Translations under genes and position numbers: made by a program | DNA from: MnTg04 sp036443455 | GTDB lineage: Bacteria; Pseudomonadota; Gammaproteobacteria; Steroidobacterales; MnTg04 | Direction of reading: 5' to 3' | Assembly: GCA_036443455.1 (NCBI GenBank) | Contig: JAZFYI010000013.1 | Span: forward strand, 1-33,569 | Length of the DNA stretch: 33,569 bases | Notes under the pieces: generated by a model | Databases searched by the model: none | What the model was told of the DNA's origin: nothing | The model's input: only the letters and a program-made list of their open reading frames with translations | Shown here: one piece after another, positions 8,335 through 16,601 of the stretch | Position numbering within the stretch: the stretch's first letter is position 1 | Layout: each line of letters starts with the position of its first letter

Positions 8335-9027
8335 TTAATGGAACTGGCGGTCGTTGGCGCCTTCACGATCCTGCCAGCGCAGTATTTTTCTGGTGACGAA
8401 CAAGTACAGGCGTTTGCCGGTGGCAGCCCAGGCGCGGGCGGGCCAGGCCGGCGTATCGAGGATTGCAATTTGCCGCCGGGTCAGTTTTTCCGGGATGTAA
8501 TTGCGTTTGTGTTTGAGCAGGTGACGCAGGTCCTCCCGCGCCAGCATCCGGAAAACCGCGCCGCGCTTCGCCGGGCACCAGGCCAGCTGGAAATCCACCA
8601 GCGCGGGCGACCCATCGGGTGTGACCAGCCAGTTGGCCTCCTTGGCGAGGTCATTGTGGGTAATCCCCGCCCGGTGCAGGCGGCGCAACAGCGTCAGTGC
8701 CTGGCGGTAGTAGGCCGGATCGAGCGGTTTGGCCTGTTGCATCGGCTGGCCGGCTATCCAGCCGCGCTCAAGCATCGCCCCGTCCCAGCCGATAAGGGCG
8801 GGTATCCCGTCCATCCCGTCTGCATGCAGCAAGGCGCGCGCTTCGCGGCGCGCCAGCCAGCGCGCGATGGGGCGGGCCCACACTCGGGCCGCCGTGGTGT
8901 CGCGCCTTATCCATTGCTCTTCGTTGTGTTCGACCCTCACGATCCGGCCAAACAGATCGGATTTGAGCTGGTTTTCAGCGCTGTTGGGACTATCACTCAA
9001 TATCGTAAGCCTTTGTTTATTGGACAA
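8335..9027 (-). CDS. RIO1/Kdo-kinase-like small protein kinase
   Basis: The 230-aa protein has a compact kinase-fold core. The catalytic loop is GITHNDLAKEANWL around residues 140-153 (HxD with the following Asn) and the metal-binding segment is PALVDFQLAW around 160-169 (DFQ in place of DFG). This arrangement occurs in bacterial RIO-like and lipopolysaccharide-core (WaaP/KdkA-like) kinases. It is soluble apart from a C-terminal basic segment (WAATGKRLYLFVTRKILRW) that could bind the membrane. The start is TTG at 9027. Substrate, protein or envelope sugar, is not predictable. It is transcribed divergently from the giant NTPase gene 75 bp away. Confidence 0.75.
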   Translation of the reverse strand: MSNKQRLTILSDSPNSAENQLKSDLFGRIVRVEHNEEQWIRRDTTAARVWARPIARWLARREARALLHADGMDGIPALIGWDGAMLERGWIAGQPMQQAKPLDPAYYRQALTLLRRLHRAGITHNDLAKEANWLVTPDGSPALVDFQLAWCPAKRGAVFRMLAREDLRHLLKHKRNYIPEKLTRRQIAILDTPAWPARAWAATGKRLYLFVTRKILRWQDREGANDRQFH

Positions 9028-9102
9028 GATTAGCCCCAGCGCGACCGGTTGACCAGTGCATGCTGGTACAACTGTCCGGGTTTAGCCAGAATGTGGGGGA
9101 CC

Positions 9103-12100
9103 ATGAGCGGAACCCATCGTAAAATGGCTGCCGGCGACGGTAGATCTTCGACCGGCAGTTTTTATGTCGTGGGCGGCCCGGTGCAATCGGACCGGCCTTG
9201 TTATGTGCTGCGCAAGGCAGACGAAAAGCTGTTCGACAGTCTGCGTGAAAACGACTATTGCTACGTACTTGGTCCGCGCCAGATCGGCAAGTCCAGCCTG
9301 ATGGCGGCCACGGCTCGACGTCTCTGCGATGAAGATGAACTGGTTTCCGTCGTCGATCTGACCCAGGTGATCTCCAAACAGGCAGGCACCGACCCATCCC
9401 GCTGGTTCTACGGCATCGCCTACCGGATCGTCCGCGATCTCAGGCTTCGTGTTGACCTGCAATCGTGGTGGCAGGAACGCGGTGCGCTGACCATGCAACA
9501 TCGCCTTTTCGATTTTTTCTGGGAAATCGTACTGGCGAACACGAGCCGCCCGGTCACCGTGTTTTTCGATGAAATAGAAGACACGCTGGGTCTGCCATTT
9601 GCGGAGGAGTTTTTTTCCGGGCTGAGGGCCTGCCATAACTCGCGGGCGGCCGAACCCGATTTCGAACGCCTGCGGTTTGTCATTATTGGTGTCGCGACAC
9701 CGATACAGTTGTGCCCGAACCAGGCACATGCGCCGTTTCCGATCAGCCGGCAGATCGATCTCAACGATTTTACGATGACCGAGGCCAGTGGTCTGCTGCC
9801 GGGACTCGATCTCGATGCGCAACGAGCGGCCCGGGCGCTTGAACGCATCAGGTACTGGACCGGTGGGCACCCCTACCTGACGCAGAAAATTTGTCGTGCG
9901 GTATCCAGGCGAAAGGTGGGAGCAGAAACCGGCGATACCGTCGATGAGATAGTCAACGAACAGTTCCTGGCGAGAAACCGTGCGCGCGAGGAACCGAATC
10001 TCGCAATGGTCAGGCGGCGATTATCAGCACGGCGCAAGGATGCAGTGGCGCTGACATTGTATGGAAAACTGTGCAAGGGCAAGGCGATCGCACATGACCC
10101 GCGCTCGCGAGTACATCAGACGCTCTGCCTGGCTGGCCTGGTGCGGGCCAATAAAGAACACCAGCTGGTGATCAGAAACCGCATCTACAAACAAGTATTT
10201 ACGCCACGCTGGGTCAATCAGCAATTGCCGTTCGACTGGAAGGGGCTGAGCAAGGCGTTGGTGGTCGGTCTGTTATTGCTGGGCGTGCCTCTTTGGTATA
10301 CGCAAATCCTGCCGCGCCCGTATATCGAAACGCTGAGCGCCGCGACCGAGGATTACCAGCTGGCAATGGCTGCATATAACGATTTGCGCTCGATACCGGG
10401 TTATGGCGAGACCGCGGACCGCCTCTTGTCCGGTGTGCTGATGAGGCGGAGTCTGCGTGCCATGAGCTTGCCGCAGGCGCTGGAAGCGGATCAGGGTTTG
10501 CGTACCATGCCTGATAACAGTGCATTGGCCGACCAGTTGCTCGCCGGATTCTGGGAGCGCCAGGCGCAGCAGGCAGAGCAGGCCGAGCAGCGCGACGAGG
10601 CCTTGTTGTTCAGGCTCTACAGCCTGATCGACGATCGGCCCTACCGCAGGCGGCAGATCGCCGAGCTGATCGGCAATGATTACCCGGTTTTGGCTGCGAC
10701 TATCCGGCCGTTGGGTCCGTTGCAACAGGCGATCATCAGCGCCGATGGCGAGCGGGTAACGACGCTGGCCGCCGGGGGTTCGTTGCAGGTTTGGGACGGT
10801 CGCGACGGCACGGCGATGAACCCGGCAGCGACGGTCCTTGCGGCCGAGGAATACGTGGCTCTGGATCGCGAGATACTGGTGGCCCTCGAGGGCCGCATTC
10901 GTGGCGTGAGCCTGGAACTGCTGATCGATCACCCGGACCCGTCCGCGCTCATGATTCGAGTCATTTCACCGCAAGGCACATCGGTGATCCTGAATTCATC
11001 CGCGGCGAAGACGAGCGGCGATGTCCTGGTTTTTGCTGCCGGCAGTCACCGCGCGCTGGCGGGCTTCGATCGTGAAGAGATGCGCGGTGGCTGGCAGCTG
11101 CATATCGAAGATCACCAGAAGCAGGAGCAGGGCAGGCTTATCGGCTGGCGGTTACGCTTTGCGGGCTTCGACCAGCAAGCGCAACAGGAAATGCTGCCCA
11201 CCCCGATCAATTTGCCGCAGCCGCGCCGCACGGAAAGAACCCGCATCGTGCTGAGCGCGAGCGGGCGCTATGCCGCGGCCTACAGCGATAGCGAAACTCT
11301 GGGTGGCCTGGTCAACATCTGGGATCTTCATGCCGGCGTGCAACTATCCCGGCCCGCACGTGGCGCCGGTCTGGCTCCGTTTGCGTTTGCCGATGACGAC
11401 CGGCTTCTGCTGGCGCTGGATGCGGCTGGCGAGAATCTGCTCGCCTGGGATATTCGAGACGGTTCCGTACAGATGACGATCGAAGCGCTGCAACATTTTG
11501 CAGAGATGCCGGTACTGGATCCAGGCAACACTCTGATGATGGTCGAGGACCGTGATGAGCAGGGACTGCCCCTGCTGCGGGTTTTTGCGCTGGATCAGCG
11601 CAGTGAACTGACCCAGATCCCGTTTGCGCAAAAACCACGCGCGCTGGCGATAGATCCACAGCAAGGCCGCTGGCTTGCCTCATCCACCGGCGATCGTGCC
11701 GTGGAAGTCTGGGATCTCGCGGCCGAGGAACTGGTTGATGAATACCTGCTGGATTTTCCGGTCGATCGCCTGGTGGTTGACCGGCGCGGTCGCTGGCTGG
11801 CTGCGATCGGGACGGATGGCTCGGTCGATATTCGCGCCGTCGATGGCCGCGGCGGTCGGTCGTTGAGAACCGTGATCAGCGAGTCCGCCGCATTGGTTTT
11901 CCACCCGGCCGAGGACGCGGTCCTGGTCTTGCGCCAGGGCGCCTGGCAGCTACTCGGCTTGCCCGCGGGAGAAGCCTTGTCGCCACCCTTGCGGCACGTT
12001 GGCGGCGGCGCCAGCCTGGCCGCGGTGACCGCGGCCGGGAAGTTGATGACCGGTAGCGAGGGGCGTGCCCTGCGGTTGTGGGATATTCCCGAGACCGGTT

Positions 12101-13149
12101 CGCGATCGGGCAGGGGTTCGCGCCATGGCGGCGGTGACGATTTGACCGCGGTCAAGACGAGCCAGGATGGGCAATGGGTGGCTGCCGGTTTGGCCGATGG
12201 CGACATTCGAATCTGGCAGCGAATCGATGATCAGGTGCGTTCGCGACACCTGCCCGCCGACAACGCGTTTTCCGCCTCGATAAGCGCGCTGGCTTTTGAC
12301 CCCGGCTCAAACCTGGTGGCCGTGGCTGACCGGGCCGGTGCGATTCGCCTGGTAGACCAAGCCAGCGGCGACAGTCTTTTGCTGGGGAGCCAGGCCGGGG
12401 TCGTCGGTCATTTGTTGTTCAGTCCGGATGGCTCGCGACTGGCCGCGGCTGGCGAGTTGGGGGCTCGCCTGTGGTTTGTTGACAGGATCGGCGAATCGGT
12501 CCCGCTGGGCAGCGAGGATCCCGTTTCTCACCTGGTTTTCAGCCCGGACGGCAGTCTGCTGGCGATCAGCCCGGAACTTGGCGAGCTGTCGGTCTGGCAT
12601 GCCGCCTCGGGCGACACGGCCGGGAGCGTCCGGCCGCAGGGCCAGGTTAGCGTGGCGGCATTCAGTCCGGACCAGGGGGTGTTGGCCACGGGCAGCAGGG
12701 ATGGCACATTGCAGTTCTGGGGTCTCGATGATGGCGCGGCGTTCTGGCCGGCCGTACAACTGGGGGGCCCGGTCAGGGAGATGGCGTTTACCGGTGCAGG
12801 CAGGTCGCTCGTTGCGATCAGCGACGGTTGGGCGCATCTGCTTACCCTGGCTTTTAGCGGGCCGCGGGTTGTGCAAAGCCGTTTTTTGCCCGAACGCATT
12901 CCGCATGGTGGCTTTTTCCTGTCGGGTGATGATCCGCTCGGTCTGCAGTATCTGGATTGGGTCGATGGCGATGAACACCGGATGCGGACGCTGGAGATGG
13001 ACAGTGCGGAACTGGGAGGCTGGGCCGGCGATAGCGGTGATTTGACCGCGCGCTGGCAGGATCTGCTCAATCTTGCTATTGACGCGGATGGCCAGATCAG
13101 GGCGGGCGACTCGGTTTTCGATCTCGCCGGCAGCCTGGACGAACGATAA
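9103..13149 (+). CDS. AAA/STAND-like NTPase with TM, WD40-type blades and inserted P-domain
   Basis: This 1,348-aa protein has an unusual architecture. Residues about 20-300 form an AAA-like NTPase (PF14516 type, from memory) with Walker A GPRQIGKSS at 57-65 and Walker B VFFDEIE at 153-159. A winged-helix-like segment follows, then one TM segment at about 384-402 (ALVVGLLLLGVPLWY). A helical repeat region runs to about residue 540. The remainder holds roughly eleven WD40-type blades (IWDLHAG, AWDIRDG, VWDLAAE, LWDIPET, VWHAASG). A proprotein-convertase P-domain (LLIDHPDPSALMIRVISPQG to GWRLRFAG) interrupts the propeller at about 592-688. Predicted topology is NTPase inside, propeller outside. 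ATG 9103 was chosen for the GGGGGA just upstream; ATG 9091 is possible. It could be a signal-transduction or conflict NTPase with an extracytoplasmic sensor. Confidence 0.85.
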   Translation: MSGTHRKMAAGDGRSSTGSFYVVGGPVQSDRPCYVLRKADEKLFDSLRENDYCYVLGPRQIGKSSLMAATARRLCDEDELVSVVDLTQVISKQAGTDPSRWFYGIAYRIVRDLRLRVDLQSWWQERGALTMQHRLFDFFWEIVLANTSRPVTVFFDEIEDTLGLPFAEEFFSGLRACHNSRAAEPDFERLRFVIIGVATPIQLCPNQAHAPFPISRQIDLNDFTMTEASGLLPGLDLDAQRAARALERIRYWTGGHPYLTQKICRAVSRRKVGAETGDTVDEIVNEQFLARNRAREEPNLAMVRRRLSARRKDAVALTLYGKLCKGKAIAHDPRSRVHQTLCLAGLVRANKEHQLVIRNRIYKQVFTPRWVNQQLPFDWKGLSKALVVGLLLLGVPLWYTQILPRPYIETLSAATEDYQLAMAAYNDLRSIPGYGETADRLLSGVLMRRSLRAMSLPQALEADQGLRTMPDNSALADQLLAGFWERQAQQAEQAEQRDEALLFRLYSLIDDRPYRRRQIAELIGNDYPVLAATIRPLGPLQQAIISADGERVTTLAAGGSLQVWDGRDGTAMNPAATVLAAEEYVALDREILVALEGRIRGVSLELLIDHPDPSALMIRVISPQGTSVILNSSAAKTSGDVLVFAAGSHRALAGFDREEMRGGWQLHIEDHQKQEQGRLIGWRLRFAGFDQQAQQEMLPTPINLPQPRRTERTRIVLSASGRYAAAYSDSETLGGLVNIWDLHAGVQLSRPARGAGLAPFAFADDDRLLLALDAAGENLLAWDIRDGSVQMTIEALQHFAEMPVLDPGNTLMMVEDRDEQGLPLLRVFALDQRSELTQIPFAQKPRALAIDPQQGRWLASSTGDRAVEVWDLAAEELVDEYLLDFPVDRLVVDRRGRWLAAIGTDGSVDIRAVDGRGGRSLRTVISESAALVFHPAEDAVLVLRQGAWQLLGLPAGEALSPPLRHVGGGASLAAVTAAGKLMTGSEGRALRLWDIPETGSRSGRGSRHGGGDDLTAVKTSQDGQWVAAGLADGDIRIWQRIDDQVRSRHLPADNAFSASISALAFDPGSNLVAVADRAGAIRLVDQASGDSLLLGSQAGVVGHLLFSPDGSRLAAAGELGARLWFVDRIGESVPLGSEDPVSHLVFSPDGSLLAISPELGELSVWHAASGDTAGSVRPQGQVSVAAFSPDQGVLATGSRDGTLQFWGLDDGAAFWPAVQLGGPVREMAFTGAGRSLVAISDGWAHLLTLAFSGPRVVQSRFLPERIPHGGFFLSGDDPLGLQYLDWVDGDEHRMRTLEMDSAELGGWAGDSGDLTARWQDLLNLAIDADGQIRAGDSVFDLAGSLDER

Positions 13150-13169
13150 GAGGCGTGGTCCTGGCCCGG

Positions 13170-13565
13170 CTATTGTTTTCGCATCAGTTTATCGACGGTA
13201 TTCAGCAGTTTACGGTCCACCCAGGGAATTTCGACGAAATCGGCAGCGCCCTGGCGTATCGCTCGAACCGCTATTGATACGTTGCTTTTCTGGCTGAGCA
13301 GGATCGTGGGGAAAGAGTAGCCGCGCTGCTCCAGCTCGGTCATGAATTCCAGCCCGGTCTGGCCGGGAAGATCCTGGCCGACGATCAGGCAGCCTGGAGA
13401 CAGGGCCTCGAGTTTGTCCAGGAACTTGCTGCCACTGGCAAAGGATTTGGTCTGATGTTTGCTGCGCTTGAGCAGCGCACCCAGTTTCTTTCGAATATTC
13501 GGATCGCCATTGATAATGCAGACCAGCCGACTGGCGGGTGTAGTGGTTCTTGATTTGCTTATCAT
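13170..13565 (-). CDS. Receiver-only protein lacking phosphorylation residues (pseudo-receiver)
   Basis: The 131-aa protein aligns by eye with the FixJ-type receiver next door over its entire length (GDPNIRKKLGALLKR, GLEFMTEL, VRAIRQGAADFVE). The usual acidic pair is replaced by N19-G20, the phosphoacceptor Asp is G63 in LIVGQDLPG, the switch Thr is S91, and the conserved Lys is I113. It therefore should not be phosphorylated in the normal way. There is no output domain. It points towards and converges with the giant NTPase gene, 20 bp away, and lies downstream of fixJ on the same strand. It may act as a binding partner or decoy for a kinase or regulator. Confidence 0.85.
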   Translation of the reverse strand: MISKSRTTTPASRLVCIINGDPNIRKKLGALLKRSKHQTKSFASGSKFLDKLEALSPGCLIVGQDLPGQTGLEFMTELEQRGYSFPTILLSQKSNVSIAVRAIRQGAADFVEIPWVDRKLLNTVDKLMRKQ

Positions 13566-13585
13566 CGACGTATGCGCATCAAATT

Positions 13586-13662
13586 CGGAAATCTATCGAC
13601 CGTGGCAGGTAAATAAGTATTGGCATCCCAACAAGGAGAAAAGAATACGGAAATCTACTTAC
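13586..13662 (-). promoter_or_regulatory. Twin TAGATTTCCG repeats upstream of the pseudo-receiver gene
   Basis: The 10-mer TAGATTTCCG (minus strand) occurs twice, at about 13586-13596 and 13649-13658, roughly 62 bp apart, in the 147-bp gap upstream of the pseudo-receiver. The second copy sits inside a partial dyad, TAAGTAGATTTCCGTA. Repeated sites here suggest a regulator; the adjacent FixJ-like protein is an obvious candidate, by position only. Confidence 0.45.
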
Positions 13663-13712
13663 TGCCGGGGGTCGAATCCCCTAGCCGCGGTAAGCGGACG
13701 GTAAACGCCTGT

Positions 13713-14330
13713 TTATAGATCGCTGTTTGCGGTAATCGACATTCTCACCAGCTGCGCGAGTGAACGGGCCCGCATCTTCTCCATGACCCTGGCCCGGTGG
13801 ATCTCCACGGTGCGTTGGCTGACGTCGAGATCCGCCGCGATTATCTTGTTTGGGTTCCCTTGCACGACCAACTCCATGACTTCTTTTTCACGATTGGTGA
13901 GTTGGTCCATGCGATCGAGTATTTCCCGTTTTTCGCTCAGAATATTGCGGCTGTCGTGATCCTGATCGAGCGCGTGGTTGATCCTGTCGATCAGATCCTG
14001 GTCGCGGAATGGTTTTTGGATAAAATCAAGCGCGCCTTTTTTCAGCGCTTCGACCGCCATCGGTACATCGCCGTGGCCGGTGATAAAAATGATCGGCAAA
14101 ATCGCGTTTATTTCATTCAGTTGATCCTGTAATTCCAGACCGCTCATGCCGGGCATTCGTATATCAAGCACCAGGCAGCCGGCGATTTTATCATCGTAGA
14201 ACTCCAGGAATTCCGTTGCCGAAGCAAAGCCGCGTGACTCGATTCCGATCGATTTCATCAGGAAACTCAGTGAATCGCGGACCGCGTCATCGTCGTCAAC
14301 GATAAAAACCATTCTGTTGTTGTCGCTCAT
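13713..14330 (-). CDS. FixJ-family response regulator (LuxR-type HTH)
   Basis: The 205-aa protein has a receiver domain with acidic pocket VDDDD at residues 11-15, phosphoacceptor D56 in LVLDIRMPG, the switch Thr in FITGHGD and the conserved Lys in FIQKPF. A LuxR/FixJ-type helix-turn-helix follows at about 135-200 (LTNREKEVMELVVQGNPNKIIAADLDVSQRTVEIHRARVMEKM). It is activated by phosphorylation and then binds DNA as a dimer. The start codon overlaps the histidine-kinase stop by one base (TGATG), so kinase and regulator are coupled. Targets are unknown; FixJ relatives control microaerobic, respiratory or aromatic-degradation genes. Confidence 0.95.
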   Translation of the reverse strand: MSDNNRMVFIVDDDDAVRDSLSFLMKSIGIESRGFASATEFLEFYDDKIAGCLVLDIRMPGMSGLELQDQLNEINAILPIIFITGHGDVPMAVEALKKGALDFIQKPFRDQDLIDRINHALDQDHDSRNILSEKREILDRMDQLTNREKEVMELVVQGNPNKIIAADLDVSQRTVEIHRARVMEKMRARSLAQLVRMSITANSDL

Positions 14331-15868
14331 CAGGATTCCGGTTCCTCTATAGCGGTTGGCAGATCGAAGAAAAATAGCGCACCCGCGTCGTCGTTATTGC
14401 GGAAACTCAAGGTTCCGCCATGCGCCCCTATTATAGTGTGACTGATCGACAGACCGAGACCGATGCCATCTTTTTTGGAGGTCACAAACTGGGTGAACAG
14501 ATTATCCGCCATGTCCTCCGACACGCCAGTCGCGGAATCGCTGACTTCAACTCGCACCGTTTCCGGATTCGGGCTAAGGCAACGAATGATAATCTTGTGT
14601 TGCCGGTCTTCGCATTCCCCGCAGGCATCGACCGCATTGCGCACGAGATTCAGGACGACCTGCTGGATTTGCACAGGGTCGGCCATGACCAACGGCAGTT
14701 CCGCGGGCAGTTCGTAGACCAGGCTGATGTTGTGTCGTCTGGCGTCCATCTCGACCAGCACATGCAGGTCGTGTATCAGTTCCTTCAGATCGACCTCATA
14801 GCGCTCACTGTCCTTGTGGCGAACGAAACTACGCATGCGGTTGATGACTTTTCCCGCGCGCTGGGCCTGTACGCTGATTTGTTTGAGCGCGTTTCGGAGG
14901 TCGCTTTTATTGCCGTTGCTGGCTGCCAGCATGCGCTCGCAACCCTGCGCAAAAGTACTGATTGCGGTCAGCGGCTGGTTGATTTCATGCGCCAGGCCGG
15001 CGGCCATTTCGCCCAGTAACGTGACGCGGCTAACCTGGGCCAGCCGTTGGCGAGTCTCTTCCGCTTCGATATCCGCGTGGCGCTGGTCCGTGATATCGGT
15101 GCCAGAGCTTAGCGTGCCGATGATTTCCCCGTTCTTGTCCCGCAACGCCCGATTTTGCCACGCGATCAAGCGCGTCCCACCGGCGTGGGTCAAAACCAGC
15201 CCTTCCACCGTCTCGTAGCCTTCGAAACCGTGCTCGATAACATGCTTGAATACTTTCCTGACCTCGCTGCGCTTGTCTTCCGGGATAAATCCGTCTATCC
15301 AGGGTTCGCCAAGCAGGTCTTGTTCATCGCGACCCAGGATTTCGCAGCCACGCCGATTGATCAAGTCGATAAAACCGCCTTTATCGAGTACCAGCAGCAT
15401 AACGCCAGCCACTTCGAGATAGCTTCGTGAGCGATCCCTTTCCCGTATCAATGCAGCCTCGGCCTTTTTTTGTGCGCTGATATCGCGAATGATGCCGACG
15501 AACCGCGGCTCGTCTCCGATGACGCGCCCGACCGAAAGATCGATCGGGAACAGGCTGCCATCCTTTCGCTGGGCCACCGATTCGCGCCCGATACCGATAA
15601 TCCGTGCCTCACCGGTGTCCAGGTAATGTTGAATATACCGATCGTGCGCATCGTGGTCCGGCGCGGGCATCAGTAGGTTGATGTTCTTGCCGTTCAGGCC
15701 ACCTTCCCCGTAGCCGAACAATTTTTCCGTAGCCGGGTTGCAAAATTCGATGATGCCCTCGCCATCGATAATAACAATCGCATTTACCGCTGCCGTGAGC
15801 AGGGCGGCGAGGTGTTTTTCGGCATCTGCCGGGCTCATCCCGGCCAGTACATTGCGCGTGTCGTTCAC
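14330..15868 (-). CDS. FixL-like histidine kinase with two PAS domains
   Basis: This 512-aa soluble sensor has no clear membrane segment. PAS1 (about residues 20-135) has the FixL-type sequence DAHDRYIQHYLDTGEARIIGIGR. PAS2 (about 145-265) is followed by a dimerisation/phosphoacceptor domain with H294 in GLAHEINQPLTAI. The ATP-binding domain has the N-box NLVRNAVDAC near 407, DSATGVS near 444 and KKDGIGLGLSIS at 465-476. H75 in PAS1 aligns with the proximal haem ligand H200 of Bradyrhizobium FixL, and R95 with its R220. R206 is replaced by His. Many non-haem PAS domains share this stretch, so oxygen sensing is only possible. It is coupled to fixJ-like by a one-base overlap. Confidence 0.93.
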   Translation of the reverse strand: MNDTRNVLAGMSPADAEKHLAALLTAAVNAIVIIDGEGIIEFCNPATEKLFGYGEGGLNGKNINLLMPAPDHDAHDRYIQHYLDTGEARIIGIGRESVAQRKDGSLFPIDLSVGRVIGDEPRFVGIIRDISAQKKAEAALIRERDRSRSYLEVAGVMLLVLDKGGFIDLINRRGCEILGRDEQDLLGEPWIDGFIPEDKRSEVRKVFKHVIEHGFEGYETVEGLVLTHAGGTRLIAWQNRALRDKNGEIIGTLSSGTDITDQRHADIEAEETRQRLAQVSRVTLLGEMAAGLAHEINQPLTAISTFAQGCERMLAASNGNKSDLRNALKQISVQAQRAGKVINRMRSFVRHKDSERYEVDLKELIHDLHVLVEMDARRHNISLVYELPAELPLVMADPVQIQQVVLNLVRNAVDACGECEDRQHKIIIRCLSPNPETVRVEVSDSATGVSEDMADNLFTQFVTSKKDGIGLGLSISHTIIGAHGGTLSFRNNDDAGALFFFDLPTAIEEPES

Positions 15869-16187
15869 AGTATGCGACTTGTGTTTGCAAGCTAATCTGG
15901 AAATTTAACCGATCTGCCCGTTGCTGTCGCCTGGTTGTGGGCCGGCGCGACTACTCGGCCTGCAGCGGGATTTGCCAGTGCTTACCGTTCCAAAGGGGCC
16001 CTCGTCCAAAAGTATTGGCCGAGAGATGTCCTATACTGATAAGTAGGATCCAGGAGCGGCAAAAAGCATTCCTGCCATACAGGCTCCTGGCCCGGCTTAT
16101 TCATGAATAATCCGGGCTAGGTAACTTTGCGTATGGAAACACAGCACGGCGCGATACATCATAAGGGCTGGTAGCGGGAGCATGCCG
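15869..16187. other. Structured intergenic region between FixL-like and DksA-like genes
   Basis: This 319-bp divergent gap contains three consecutive inverted repeats at 16029-16118. They are TCCTA/TAGGA (16029-16033 with 16044-16048), CCAGGAGC/GCTCCTGG (16050-16057 with 16083-16090, with GGCA/TGCC nested inside), and a 26-bp palindrome at 16091-16116 centred on TTATTCATGAATAA and flanked by CCGG. A TATACT near 16032 could be a -10 box. No T-run follows, so simple terminators are unlikely. The first half (15869-16000) shows nothing I recognise. Confidence 0.6.
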
Positions 16188-16523
16188 ATGGCCGATACAG
16201 ACACTGTCAGGGATTCGCTGATCGAAAAACGGGCGGAGCTGGTTACCCGTTTGCACAAGATCACCAGCGATGTTCGTCACGCGGACGAGCCGATGGAAGC
16301 GGATTTTGCTGAACTGGCCGTGCAGCGGGAAAACGACCAGGTCATCGATGCGCTGGGTGAGGCAACCCGCCAGGAGCTGACCCAGGTTAACCGGGCGTTG
16401 GCGAGCATTGAGAGCGGAGAGTACGGGTGTTGCAGCGAATGTGGCAAGGAGATCCGTGTCGAAAGGCTGGAGGCGCTGCCATACAGCACCAAGTGCCTGG
16501 AGTGCGCAAGCCGCAGCGAATAA
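16188..16523 (+). CDS. DksA/TraR-family zinc-finger protein
   Basis: The 111-aa protein has a helical N-terminal coiled-coil region and a C-terminal four-cysteine zinc finger, CSECGKEI to CLEC (with an extra Cys beside the first). This is the DksA/TraR C4 type that inserts into the RNA-polymerase secondary channel or occurs in related small proteins. It is shorter than E. coli DksA (151 aa) and lacks the characteristic DxxDxA at the coiled-coil tip as far as I can see, though a related DFAEL lies there. ATG 16188 is preferred because GGGAG lies 7-8 nt upstream; the in-frame ATG at 16182 is too close to it. A structured leader precedes it. Confidence 0.85.
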   Translation: MADTDTVRDSLIEKRAELVTRLHKITSDVRHADEPMEADFAELAVQRENDQVIDALGEATRQELTQVNRALASIESGEYGCCSECGKEIRVERLEALPYSTKCLECASRSE

Positions 16524-16601
16524 TGTTTCGAAAAAACGACATTTGTTAAAAATCAGCCGGGCAGAGTAGAATCCGGCCATTCACTGTCTCGGGCCGTACG
16601 A

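Noticed and set aside
9103..13149. A complete anti-phage defence (Avs/CBASS) system
   Set aside because: NTPase and WD40 parts alone are suggestive, but no effector nuclease, cyclase or other hallmark gene lies nearby.
13665..13704. T-arm-like GGGGGTCGAATCCCC in the gap between fixJ-like and pseudo-receiver genes
   Set aside because: Looks like a tRNA T-stem/loop but there is no matching acceptor, D-arm, anticodon arm or CCA, so no tRNA gene is supported; at most a fragment.
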